A program made the position numbers and the translations under genes. A stretch of DNA of 64,000 nucleotides from JALYXV01 sp963791545 (GTDB lineage Bacteria; Actinomycetota; Acidimicrobiia; Acidimicrobiales; Palsa-688), in the NCBI GenBank assembly GCA_963791545.1, contig CAWBSR010000006.1, forward strand, positions 1 to 64,000. Reading direction: 5' to 3'. The notes beneath the pieces are model-generated. The model had not been told where the DNA came from and searched no databases. It saw nothing but the letters and a program-made list of their open reading frames with translations. Numbering within the stretch: position 1 is the first letter of the stretch; every line of letters begins with the position of its first letter. Shown one piece after another: positions 26,542-38,612 of the stretch.

Positions 26542-27189
26542 ATGTCCGCTCTGGTCGCAAGTCTCGCTCTGGCTACGGCACTATCCCGGCATTCCGCGCC
26601 CTCGGCCCTGGTCAGCCGCCCCATCGTCTGTGCCCCCAACGCCGATATCTCGAGCTCGGGCTGTGGCAACGTGGGTATCGGCAACTCCGGGGCCGGCAAC
26701 ACGGGGAACGGGAACTCGGGGGCCGGCAATACCGGCAACGGGAACTCCGGTTTCGGCAATACCGGCAACGGCAACTCGGGGTGCGGCAACGTCGGTATCG
26801 CCAACTCCGGTGCCGGCAACGTGGGCGTAGGTCTTTCCGGCGGAACTTCCTGCCCGGGTCCGGTAAAGCGGCCCCCGCCGACCACCCCGCCGACCACGTC
26901 GCCGACCGAATCCCATTCCGGCACGACACTTGGCGCCGCGGGGGCTGCCACCCAGGTCGTGGTTGCCACGCTGCCCTTGACCGGGCGTAACTCGACGGGG
27001 CCGCTGACCCTGGCGGTGGGCCTGATGCTGAGCGGCGGTGCCGTGGTGACCCTCGCCAACCGTCGCCGTCACGCCGTGGCCGCCGCCACCGGCGGCGAAC
27101 TGCTGCCCCTGTCGGCGGCGGTGGGACTGCTGCTGACCGGTCGGGCCCATACCGCCGATGGAGCGCCCCGGGGCACCACCAAGTCCTAG
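26542..27189 (+). CDS. Small LPLTG surface protein, paralogue of the giant protein
   Basis: A 215-aa protein. The N-terminus MSALVASLALATALSR matches the giant protein's. Then comes the four-Cys module (26629-26853): CAPNADISSSGCGNVG, NxGxGNSG pentapeptides, NSGCGNVG and TSCPG. A Pro/Thr linker and LPLTGRNS (26971-26985), a membrane span and ANRRRH follow. The 600-bp repeat region and collagen-like stalk are absent. Unlike normal sorting signals it continues about 36 residues past the Arg cluster with a second weaker hydrophobic stretch (LLPLSAAVGLLLTG), seemingly a duplicate of the span. It is probably a cell-wall-linked cap or competitor of the giant fibre; function unknown. Confidence 0.82.
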   Translation: MSALVASLALATALSRHSAPSALVSRPIVCAPNADISSSGCGNVGIGNSGAGNTGNGNSGAGNTGNGNSGFGNTGNGNSGCGNVGIANSGAGNVGVGLSGGTSCPGPVKRPPPTTPPTTSPTESHSGTTLGAAGAATQVVVATLPLTGRNSTGPLTLAVGLMLSGGAVVTLANRRRHAVAAATGGELLPLSAAVGLLLTGRAHTADGAPRGTTKS

Positions 27190-27265
27190 CCGGCGCCCAC
27201 CGGGCGTAGACTGGCGCTTTCTTCCAGCCGCGCCCCGGCTTGAAGTGTCCTGACGATGGGGACCG

Positions 27266-28471
27266 ATGGCCGCTGCCTCTGCTGATGTCAAGTTGACCGG
27301 GTTGGAGGCGGCACTGGCGGCCGCCCCTATCTGGGAGAAGCAGGTTCTGGAGATCGGTCTCGAGTGGCCCGAGTTCTCCGAGCTCTCCGAGGATCAACAG
27401 TGGGCGGCGTCGCGGCTGCGGGCGTTTCTCCTCACCTGGGACCCCTTCGAGTGGCAGCCGGACCGCCCGGCCGCGTTTGCCACGTCAACGAGTCGTCGCG
27501 CCGACGAAGTCGGCCTGGTCCTGTACTTGCCCACCTGGCAGGCGCTCGCGGCGCCCGACGGTGTGGCTGCCCTGTTGGGCCGGCTGGGGGAATCCGTCCT
27601 GTGGGTGGCCGGCGAGCATCGGGCGGCCATCACCGCGGCCTCCTATCCGGCCGGCGTCCAGTCCGGGGCCCGCCCGGGATTGCTGAGCCGGGTCCCGGCC
27701 GAGTCGCTCCTCGAGCCACCAGTGCTCACCGTCGTGAGCAACGGGGGCAGCACCTGGTTGCCCATCCAGTTCGACGTGCTGGAGGATCTGGCCCAGGACG
27801 GCTTCGGACCTGCCGACCTGGACCGGTCGCCAGTGCGCTTCAAGGAACACGGCGAAGGGCTGTCCGGTTGCCCAGGATGCGCGGGCGACTCTGTCAGTTT
27901 CCCGGATGGGCTCAAAGACGCTCAGGAAACCATCTGCGGGCCCCATCGGGCCGAGGCCCTTCGGGTCACCACCGCCCGGCTGGAGGCGTCCAAGGCCAGC
28001 AATCCCCGCGGTTGGGAGGCGTTGCTGGACGCCGGCCAGCGCTTGGTGGAACCACACCTGCCCAACGGTCTCGGGCCCCGCTTGGTGGCGGCGGCCCAGG
28101 TCTCGTCGCCTACGGTAGCGCAACTGGATGAGGCGGCCACCATGGTCGCCACCGCGGCCAGCTTGATGAGCGGTCTGCCCGATGCCGAGACACGACTGGG
28201 GGCACGGCTGGCTCCCGTGCGGCCGTGGCTGGAGCAGCTACCCGAGCAGCTGGAGGCGGCCGGGTTGCCTGACGAAGCGGACCAGACCCGGGCGGCGGCC
28301 TTGGAGCTGCTGACACCGCCGGAGGCAGCCGCGGCCCGGGCGGCGGCCGAGGAGGCGGCGGCGGCGACGGGGGCGGCCAAACCCAAACCCTTCCGCCGTG
28401 AGGTCCGGGTGGGCCGCAACCAGCCGTGCCCGTGCGGTAGCGGCAAGAAGTACAAGTTCTGCCATGGCTGA
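27266..28471 (+). CDS. SEC-C motif protein
   Basis: A 401-aa cytosolic protein of unknown role. The only clear family sign is the C-terminal zinc-binding SEC-C motif, NQPCPCGSGKKYKFCHG, as found at the end of SecA and in many other proteins. A second CxxC pair (GCPGCAGDS) and CGPH lie near residues 200-230 and might bind another metal. The stretch before the SEC-C motif is a long Ala/Glu-rich helix. ATG 27266 is chosen as the first in-frame start after the upstream gene. It is convergent with phosphoglycerate mutase, with 12 bp between stops. Confidence 0.75.
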   Translation: MAAASADVKLTGLEAALAAAPIWEKQVLEIGLEWPEFSELSEDQQWAASRLRAFLLTWDPFEWQPDRPAAFATSTSRRADEVGLVLYLPTWQALAAPDGVAALLGRLGESVLWVAGEHRAAITAASYPAGVQSGARPGLLSRVPAESLLEPPVLTVVSNGGSTWLPIQFDVLEDLAQDGFGPADLDRSPVRFKEHGEGLSGCPGCAGDSVSFPDGLKDAQETICGPHRAEALRVTTARLEASKASNPRGWEALLDAGQRLVEPHLPNGLGPRLVAAAQVSSPTVAQLDEAATMVATAASLMSGLPDAETRLGARLAPVRPWLEQLPEQLEAAGLPDEADQTRAAALELLTPPEAAAARAAAEEAAAATGAAKPKPFRREVRVGRNQPCPCGSGKKYKFCHG

Positions 28472-28483
28472 GCCCGGTTCGGG

Positions 28484-29188
28484 CTAGCGGCCACCCCGCA
28501 GCCATTCGCCGCCCGGCTGGATCGGTCGGAAATCGTCGTCGAGCCGGTACACGATCGGGATCCCGGTGGGGATCTCGAGGTTGGGGATCTCGGCGTCGCT
28601 TATCCCATCCAGGTGCTTGACCAGGCTGCGCAGGCTGTTGCCGTGGGCCGCCACCAGGACCACCCGGCGGGCCCGCAGGTCGGGGACAATGGCGTCGTAC
28701 CAGTAGGGCAGCATCCGGGCCAGGACATCGGCCAGGCATTCCGTGGAAGGGATGATCTCGGGGGCCAGTCCGGCGTAGCGGCGGTCCCGGGCCGGGTTCC
28801 ACGGGCTTTGGGGATCGATGGGGGGCGGGGGAGTGGCGTAGCTGCGGCGCCACAAGAGGAACTGTTGTTCGCCGTACTTCTCCCGGGTTTCGGACTTGTT
28901 GAGGCCCGTCAGTCCGCCGTAGTGCCGTTCGTTGAGCCGCCAGTGGCGGTGGACGGGGACCCAGAGCTGACCCATCTCCTCCAAGGCCAGGTGCAGCGTC
29001 CGGATGGCGCGTGTCTGCACCGAAGTATGGGCCACGTCAACATCGACGCCGGCGTCGGAGAGGCGGGTGCCCGCGGCCCGCGCCTCTTTTTCCCCCTCCT
29101 CGGTCAGATCACAGTCGTACCAGCCGGTGAAACGGTTGGCCAGGTTCCAGGTGCTTTGGCCGTGGCGCACCAGCACGAGGGTCGGCAT
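28484..29188 (-). CDS. gpmA: 2,3-bisphosphoglycerate-dependent phosphoglycerate mutase
   Basis: A 234-aa glycolytic enzyme interconverting 3- and 2-phosphoglycerate. It has LVRHGQSTWNLANRFTGWYD with the catalytic His, ERHYGGLTGLNK, the Glu region, and AAHGNSLRSLVKHL with the second His. The length is that of the dPGM family. ATG 29188 has TAGGCT (29197-29202, minus strand) 8 nt upstream, a leaderless layout. It is divergent from dnaK, and the heat-shock operator at 29215-29235 covers its expected -35 region, so HspR might affect it too. Confidence 0.93.
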   Translation of the reverse strand: MPTLVLVRHGQSTWNLANRFTGWYDCDLTEEGEKEARAAGTRLSDAGVDVDVAHTSVQTRAIRTLHLALEEMGQLWVPVHRHWRLNERHYGGLTGLNKSETREKYGEQQFLLWRRSYATPPPPIDPQSPWNPARDRRYAGLAPEIIPSTECLADVLARMLPYWYDAIVPDLRARRVVLVAAHGNSLRSLVKHLDGISDAEIPNLEIPTGIPIVYRLDDDFRPIQPGGEWLRGGR

Positions 29189-29214
29189 GCCCCTGAAGCC
29201 TAAACCTCACGCGA

Positions 29215-29246
29215 GTTGAGTCTTAGTCGCTCAAGTTAGCTACACT
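29215..29246 (+). promoter_or_regulatory. HAIR-type HspR operator and dnaK promoter
   Basis: GTTGAGT-N7-GCTCAAG (29215-29235) differs from the HAIR consensus CTTGAGT-N7-ACTCAAG by one base per half. TTGAGT within it can serve as the -35. TACACT (29241-29246) is a -10, with 19-bp spacing. HspR is encoded as the fourth gene of the operon, so this is the expected autoregulatory site. Confidence 0.8.
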
Positions 29247-29301
29247 TGACGAGTCAGACAGATCTCGTGTCGCAGATCTCAGAGTAACGGAGGCAATCCA
29301 C

Positions 29302-31163
<1,862 letters not shown>

Positions 31164-31167
<4 letters not shown>

Positions 31168-31784
31168 CCAGCGCCGAACCACAGGACCCGGGCGCGGGCG
31201 GCGATCCGGTCGTTGATGCCGGTGCCGGCTCCGATGAGGCCACCGGCGCCGCCACCGCGGCGGGTACCGCCCAGGCAGCCGCCGATCTGGCCGCCGAGAT
31301 GGCCGAGGCGGCCGCCGACCTCGACGCCGCGGTGGCCGCCGCCGAGGTCCAGGTCGACCTCGGGGTAGCCGCCATCGCCCGCGAGCGCGACGAGTACCTC
31401 GACGCCCTCCGCCGGCTCCAGGCCGACTTCGAGAACTACAAGAAGCGGGTGGAGAAGCAGCAGCGTGAGCACGTGGAGCGCGCCGCCGGGACCCTGGTCA
31501 GCAAGCTGCTGCCTGTCTGCGACACCGCCGACCTGGCCATCGCCCACGGTGGCGGGGAAGAGGTCAAGCAGATCTGGACGGCTCTTTTCGAGGCCCTGGA
31601 ACGAGAAGGGTTGGAGCGCATCGATCCGGTGGGGGTGACATTCGACCCCACCGTTCACGACGCCGTGGCTCATGAGCCCGGTGACAGCGGACCCGCCGGC
31701 CCCGAAGTCGTCGAGGTCCTGCGGGCCGGCTACCTCTGGAAAGGTCGGGTCCTGCGGGCGGCAATGGTAAAAGTGAGAGGTTGA
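31164..31784 (+). CDS. grpE: Nucleotide exchange factor GrpE
   Basis: A 206-aa protein. The N-terminal ~65 residues are Ala/Gly/Asp-rich and disordered. The coiled coil and core follow: ERDEYLDALRRLQADFENYK, the family signature. The beta-domain has GLERIDPVGVTFDPTVHDAV and ends VLRAGYLWKGRVLRAAMVKV. It releases ADP from DnaK. Overlap with dnaK by ATGA; dnaJ begins 6 nt after its stop. Confidence 0.95.
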
Positions 31785-31790
31785 CAAGCC

Positions 31791-32918
31791 ATGGCCCCGC
31801 AGCGGGAGTGGTTCGAGAAGGACTACTACAAGATCCTCGGCGTGAGCGACACGGCGCCGGACAAGGACATCACCCGCGCCTACCGGAAGCTGGCCAAGCA
31901 GTATCACCCCGACGCCAACCCCGGTTCCGAGGACAAGTTCAAGGAGATCTCGGCCGCCTACGATGTGCTCGGCGACGCCGCCCGGCGCAAGGAGTATGAC
32001 GAGGTCCGCCGGCTCGGGCCCATCAGCAACGCCTTCTCGGGAGGCGGCGCCGGCCCGGGCGGCTTCTCCGCCAACTTCTCGACCGACGACCTGACCGACC
32101 TGCTGGGCGGCATCTTCGGGCGCGCCACCCGCAACGCGGGCGGCCGGGGCACCAGCAACCCGCCCGGGCCCCGGCGGGGCGAGGACCTCGAGGCCCAGCT
32201 CCATCTCTCGTTCCTGGACGCCGTAAACGGGGTAACCGCCACCGTCAACGTCACCAGCGATGTGGCGTGCTCGATGTGCGGGGGAACCGGGGCGGCGCCG
32301 GGCACCAGCCCGGTCATCTGTTCCAAGTGCGGCGGCCGGGGCGTCATCAACGACAACCAGGGCCTGTTCTCCTTCAGCCAGCCGTGCCGTGACTGCGGCG
32401 GGACCGGCATGAAGGTTGAGACCCCGTGCCGCAACTGCTTCGGCAAAGGGGTGGAACGTAGGGGCCGCCAGGTCAAGGTTCGGATCCCGGCGGGTGTCGA
32501 GGACAGCCAGCGGATCCGGGTCAAGGGCCGGGGGGGCGCCGGGGCCAACGGAGGGCCGTCGGGCGACCTGTTCGTCACCGTCCACACCAGCCAACATCAG
32601 TTGTTCGGCCGCCAGGGCAAGAATCTCACCTTGTCGGTGCCCATAAGCTTCCCCGAGGCGGCGCTGGGCGCCACCATCACGGTGCCGACCCTGGACAAGC
32701 CGATCAACCTCAAGGTTCCACCGGGTACCCGGTCGGGAAAGATCTTCAGGGTGAAGGAGCACGGCGTGCCGGCCCGAACCGGCGCCGGTGACCTTCTGGT
32801 GACCGTCGAGGTGGCAGTGCCCCAGCGGCTGTCCGCCGCCGAGCGCGAGGCCATCGAGGCCTTGGCGTCGGCGAACGATAGCGACGGCGGTTCGCCCCGA
32901 GCCCACCTGGGGGTGTGA
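31791..32918 (+). CDS. dnaJ: Co-chaperone DnaJ
   Basis: A 375-aa type-A J-protein. The J domain (DYYKILGVSDTA ... YRKLAKQYHPDA with the HPD motif) is followed by a Gly/Phe-rich linker. The zinc finger holds four CxxCxG repeats (CSMCGGTG, CSKCGGRG, CRDCGGTG, CRNCFGKG), and two C-terminal substrate domains follow. It stimulates DnaK ATPase. The stop TGA 32916-32918 overlaps the GTG of hspR. Confidence 0.95.
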   Translation: MAPQREWFEKDYYKILGVSDTAPDKDITRAYRKLAKQYHPDANPGSEDKFKEISAAYDVLGDAARRKEYDEVRRLGPISNAFSGGGAGPGGFSANFSTDDLTDLLGGIFGRATRNAGGRGTSNPPGPRRGEDLEAQLHLSFLDAVNGVTATVNVTSDVACSMCGGTGAAPGTSPVICSKCGGRGVINDNQGLFSFSQPCRDCGGTGMKVETPCRNCFGKGVERRGRQVKVRIPAGVEDSQRIRVKGRGGAGANGGPSGDLFVTVHTSQHQLFGRQGKNLTLSVPISFPEAALGATITVPTLDKPINLKVPPGTRSGKIFRVKEHGVPARTGAGDLLVTVEVAVPQRLSAAEREAIEALASANDSDGGSPRAHLGV

Positions 32919-33301
32919 GCATGCCTGACCGCAGACTTTCCACCCGAGCCGTGTACGTCATCTCCGTCGCCGCCGAGCTGGCCGGGGTCCATCCGCAGAC
33001 GTTGCGGATCTACGAACGCAAGGGCCTGGTTGATCCGGCCCGCACCGGCGGCGGTAGCCGCCGCTACAGCGAGCGTGACCTGGAACGGCTGCGCCGCATC
33101 CAGGAGTTGACCAACCACGGTCTCAACCTGGAAGGGGTGCGCCGGGTCATGGATCTGGAGGACGAGGTGACCCGGTTGCGCCGGGAGCTGGCCAAGGCTG
33201 AGGAAGAGGCCGCCGAGGCGGTGGCCCGCACCCACCGCCAGTACCGCCGGGACCTGGTGCCGGTCAAGAACTCTCCCGTCCCCTGGCGCCCCGCCCGATA
33301 G
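32915..33301 (+). CDS. hspR: Heat-shock repressor HspR (MerR family)
   Basis: A 128-aa MerR-type regulator: YVISVAAELAGVHPQTLRIYERKGLVDP is the winged-helix head, then GGSRRYSERDLERLRRI and a coiled coil rich in Glu/Arg. In actinobacteria HspR binds HAIR sites with DnaK as co-repressor. The GTG at 32915 overlaps dnaJ; ATG 32921 is an equally possible start two codons later. Expected targets here are the site before dnaK and the weaker one before clpB. Confidence 0.92.
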   Translation: MSMPDRRLSTRAVYVISVAAELAGVHPQTLRIYERKGLVDPARTGGGSRRYSERDLERLRRIQELTNHGLNLEGVRRVMDLEDEVTRLRRELAKAEEEAAEAVARTHRQYRRDLVPVKNSPVPWRPAR

Positions 33302-33344
33302 CCCTCCGGGGCGGCCGCCGCCTCCTGCGGCTTCTGGCCCCCGC

Positions 33345-33653
33345 CTAGGCCGGGTCGTCCTCGACGGTGAGGCGGCTGCCGGCCCCCAGACCCCAATGGG
33401 CGAAGGCGCCGGCCCGGGCCTCCACCGTCACCCGGGCCCGGATGCGGGGTCGGGCCAGCCGGCGCCGTCCCATGGTCACCACGGCCAGGACCTGTAATCC
33501 CCGGTCGCAGAAGGCGACGTCGATCGGGAAGCGCATGCCGAAGGTGTGGACCAGGAACGCGGTTTCCATCAGGATGGCCCCCTCGACGCTGTCCTGCCCG
33601 AGCAGGCCGACCGAGACCTCCCACGGAAGGGTGGCGACCCGGACCGGGGCCAC
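33345..33653 (-). CDS. DUF192 family protein
   Basis: About 102 aa, matching the small DUF192 (PF02643-type) fold. LMETAFLVHTFGMRFPIDVAF is the family core, followed by an Arg-rich strand and AGAFAHWGLGAGSRLTV. Function is unknown in the family. The GTG at 33653 is the first in-frame start, but matching residues continue upstream (ITASWLVCDGRRVAPV) without an ATG/GTG/TTG. The true start is therefore unclear and the N-terminus may be damaged or begin with a rare codon. Confidence 0.75.
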   Translation of the reverse strand: MAPVRVATLPWEVSVGLLGQDSVEGAILMETAFLVHTFGMRFPIDVAFCDRGLQVLAVVTMGRRRLARPRIRARVTVEARAGAFAHWGLGAGSRLTVEDDPA

Positions 33654-33837
33654 TCGGCGTCCGTCGCAAACCAGCCAGGAAGCGGTGATCGCCCATTTTG
33701 GCCCGGCCGCCCGCCATCTGCGCCCTGAGGTTCGTGCCTACCCGCCAGGCACGGACTCGCCCGGTAGGCAAGTTGCTGCAATAGGCAGTTCGTGGGCAGT
33801 TCCCGGTTAGTCCCCACCCGCCCCTTATCGAGGGAAA

Positions 33838-33858
33838 GTTGATAATATTGGACTAAAG
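33838..33858 (+). promoter_or_regulatory. HAIR-like site before clpB
   Basis: GTTGATA-N7-ACTAAAG matches the HspR operator in spacing. The right half has one mismatch to ACTCAAG and the left half matches only in TTGA. It lies 24-44 bp before the clpB start among AT-rich bases (TAATAT, TAAAGT) that may be the -10. It is supported by hspR being encoded 0.5 kb upstream and by known HspR control of clpB in streptomycetes. Confidence 0.5.
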
Positions 33859-33881
33859 TTTCCTGAGGAGGACGAAGAAGA

Positions 33882-36410
<2,529 letters not shown>

Positions 36411-36598
36411 CGCCTCGCGGGCGCGGCTCGGGCGCAACACTCCTGCGGTAATGGCAGCGAGGTTCGGTCCCATCGGATGTCTTTATCCGTTCGTTTCCGA
36501 TTTTGGGAGAAACGCGGTCTAGGACAGGCAGAGATAGCGCCAATCCGAAGTAGGTAGTACTGTCTCGTCCCGTCCCAATGGGCACGGGTGCGAGGGGT

Positions 36599-37915
36599 AT
36601 GTCTGCGATGAAGGTGTTCCGTCGTTTTTGTGCGCTCGGCGTCTCTGGTCTGGTGGTCGGGGCGCTGATGTCCGGCGTGACTGCCTCGGCGGCGGCCTCC
36701 GCCCCTCTGAAGGCCGGCACCCCGGAGGTGTTCGCGGGTACCGCGGCGGCCCAGGCCTTGAAGCTCAGCTTGTTCGGGACCAGCCTCACCGTCTCCAACA
36801 CCAACGCCGAGGCCGACTCCTCGCCCAAAGCCCACGCCGACGGTGCGGGCGTGGCCCTGATCACGCAAACCACCAGTGTCGCCGACGCGGTAGGCGCGGG
36901 CCAGGACTCGGCCCCGCCGAAGGCATGCGGTCTGAACCTCCCGCTGACGGGAATCCTCAACCTGGCTCTGGCGTGTTCGCAGTCGGCCAGCTCGACCATG
37001 GCCGCGACCCCCGGTGCCGTGGCCAGCTCCAATATCGCCGACCTCAACGTCCAGGCTCTCAGCACCGTCCTCAGGCTCCTGCAGCCCCTACTGAACGCCC
37101 TGGTCCCCTTCGCTGACCAGCTCCTGGGCACGGTCGTGGCGACGGTCCAGTCGATCGTCCAGCCGGTCCTGGGCACCACGGTGACGCAGTTGCTCGGTGG
37201 TCTCGGTATCAGCCCGACGGCGCCGGTAAGCAGCCTGATCACCGCCCTCCAGAACGCCACCAACCTGGTGGTGGTCAAGGTGGGCGACACCGCTTCCCAG
37301 GTGGTCACCAGCGCGGGAACGGTCGTTGCCGACTCCATGGCCCATGGGGCCACCGTTGAAGTGCTGCCTGCCCTAGGCCCGAACGGCCTGCTGTCCATCA
37401 CCGTGGGCGCCGCCCAGGCCACCAGCACCTTCAACCGCTCGACCGGTGCCAGCACGGCCACCTTCGATCCCGCCCTGGTCACCGTCAAGCTGCTGGGGAT
37501 CGTGGTCCCGATCCGCCTGGGTGCGCCCATCACGCTGCTGGCGGGCACGCCGCTCGAGTCGACCATCTCGCTTGGGGCGGGGAGCACCCACACCAACACC
37601 GACGGCTCGGTCAGTGCGGTCGCCGACGGCGTAGGAATCGACCTGCTGAAAGGGGTCAATGGCGGCATCAGCCTTCATCTGGCCCACGCCCAGAGCGCGG
37701 TCGGGGGCAATGCCGCGGTCATCACCACCACGACCACCGCCGCCGCGGCCACCACGACGACAACGCAGATCATCACCACCGGGACCCTTCTGGCCCGGCT
37801 GCCCCTTACCGGTTCTGATCAGCCCCTGCTGCCGATCGGCCTCGGGCTGGTGGTGGCCGGTTACGTGACTCGGCGCACGCTCCTGGCTCGCCGGGGCGCC
37901 CGGACGCCTCGCTGA
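36599..37915 (+). CDS. Secreted LPLTG-anchored protein next to sortase
   Basis: About 438 aa from ATG 36599; ATG 36578 or 36608 also possible. A typical signal peptide (MSAMKVFRRFCALGVSGLVVG ... SAAASA) precedes an Ala/Thr/Val-rich body. The body includes a hydrophobic central region (LRLLQPLLNALVPFADQLLG ... GLGISPT) and beta-type segments. The C-terminus has a Thr-rich linker, LPLTGSDQ (37799-37813), a membrane span and RRTLLARRGARTPR, a complete sorting signal. An additional LPLTG sits early in the protein (36938-36952, NLPLTGILNLAL). No known domain recognised. The class E sortase begins 25 bp downstream and is the likely processing enzyme. Confidence 0.82.
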   Translation: MSAMKVFRRFCALGVSGLVVGALMSGVTASAAASAPLKAGTPEVFAGTAAAQALKLSLFGTSLTVSNTNAEADSSPKAHADGAGVALITQTTSVADAVGAGQDSAPPKACGLNLPLTGILNLALACSQSASSTMAATPGAVASSNIADLNVQALSTVLRLLQPLLNALVPFADQLLGTVVATVQSIVQPVLGTTVTQLLGGLGISPTAPVSSLITALQNATNLVVVKVGDTASQVVTSAGTVVADSMAHGATVEVLPALGPNGLLSITVGAAQATSTFNRSTGASTATFDPALVTVKLLGIVVPIRLGAPITLLAGTPLESTISLGAGSTHTNTDGSVSAVADGVGIDLLKGVNGGISLHLAHAQSAVGGNAAVITTTTTAAAATTTTTQIITTGTLLARLPLTGSDQPLLPIGLGLVVAGYVTRRTLLARRGARTPR

Positions 37916-37940
37916 CCGGGGCGATCGCCTGAGGGACACG

Positions 37941-38612
37941 ATGAGGGTGCGCCTTGAGGACCTTCGGGCACGCGTGGCGCGCCCGGCGGTCTTCGGGGCC
38001 CGGCGCTCCGTGGACCCGGGTCCGAGAGATTGGAAGCGCCGGCTGATCTCGGGGGTCTCGATCGCCCTGGTGGTGGCCGGCGTTGCGGTGATCGGCTATC
38101 CGTTCCTGACCAACCTGTGGCAGGACCGCCTGCAGGCCCGGCTGGGGCGGCAGCTGACCAGCAAGCCGCTGGGCGACGCCTACCGGGCCCACCGGGTGGC
38201 GATCGGCGACAGTCTGACGCGTATCAAGATTCCCGCCCTCGGGGTGGACATGGTCGTGGTCCAGGGAACCACCGAGAGCGCCCTGCAGGCGGGGGCGGGT
38301 CACTACGAAGCCACCCCGTTGCCCTGCGAGGCCGGCAACGTCGCCATCGCCGGCCACCGCACCACCTACGGCAAGCCCTTCGCCAACCTCGACAGGCTGC
38401 AGCCGGGCGACACCATCGAGTTGGACACACCGCTGGGAGGCTGCGTTTATCACGTATCCCAAGCCCCGTACGTGGTTGTCCCCACCGACATCTCGGTGCT
38501 GGCCACGACCACCGTGCGCTCCCTCACCCTCACCACCTGCAATCCGAGGGGTTCCGCGGCCCAGCGCCTGGTCGTCCGGGCCACCTGGGCCCAGGACGTG
38601 AAGCCGGTATGA
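37941..38612 (+). CDS. srtE: Class E sortase
   Basis: A 223-aa membrane-bound transpeptidase. A cytoplasmic N-terminus is followed by one span (about 35-55) and the sortase barrel: RIKIPALGVDMVVVQGT, AIAGHRTTYGKPFANLDRL with the catalytic His, and TLTTCNPRGSAAQRLVV with the catalytic Cys and Arg. It cleaves after Thr of the sorting motif and links proteins to the wall. Class E enzymes are best known for LAxTG, yet the three anchored proteins in this window all carry LPLTG. ATG 37941; its stop overlaps the next gene (ATGA). Confidence 0.9.
   Translation: MRVRLEDLRARVARPAVFGARRSVDPGPRDWKRRLISGVSIALVVAGVAVIGYPFLTNLWQDRLQARLGRQLTSKPLGDAYRAHRVAIGDSLTRIKIPALGVDMVVVQGTTESALQAGAGHYEATPLPCEAGNVAIAGHRTTYGKPFANLDRLQPGDTIELDTPLGGCVYHVSQAPYVVVPTDISVLATTTVRSLTLTTCNPRGSAAQRLVVRATWAQDVKPV

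Noticed and set aside
29189..29301. CIRCE operator for HrcA
   Set aside because: No TTAGCACTC-N9-GAGTGCTAA-like sequence; the inverted repeat fits HAIR, and hspR is in the operon.
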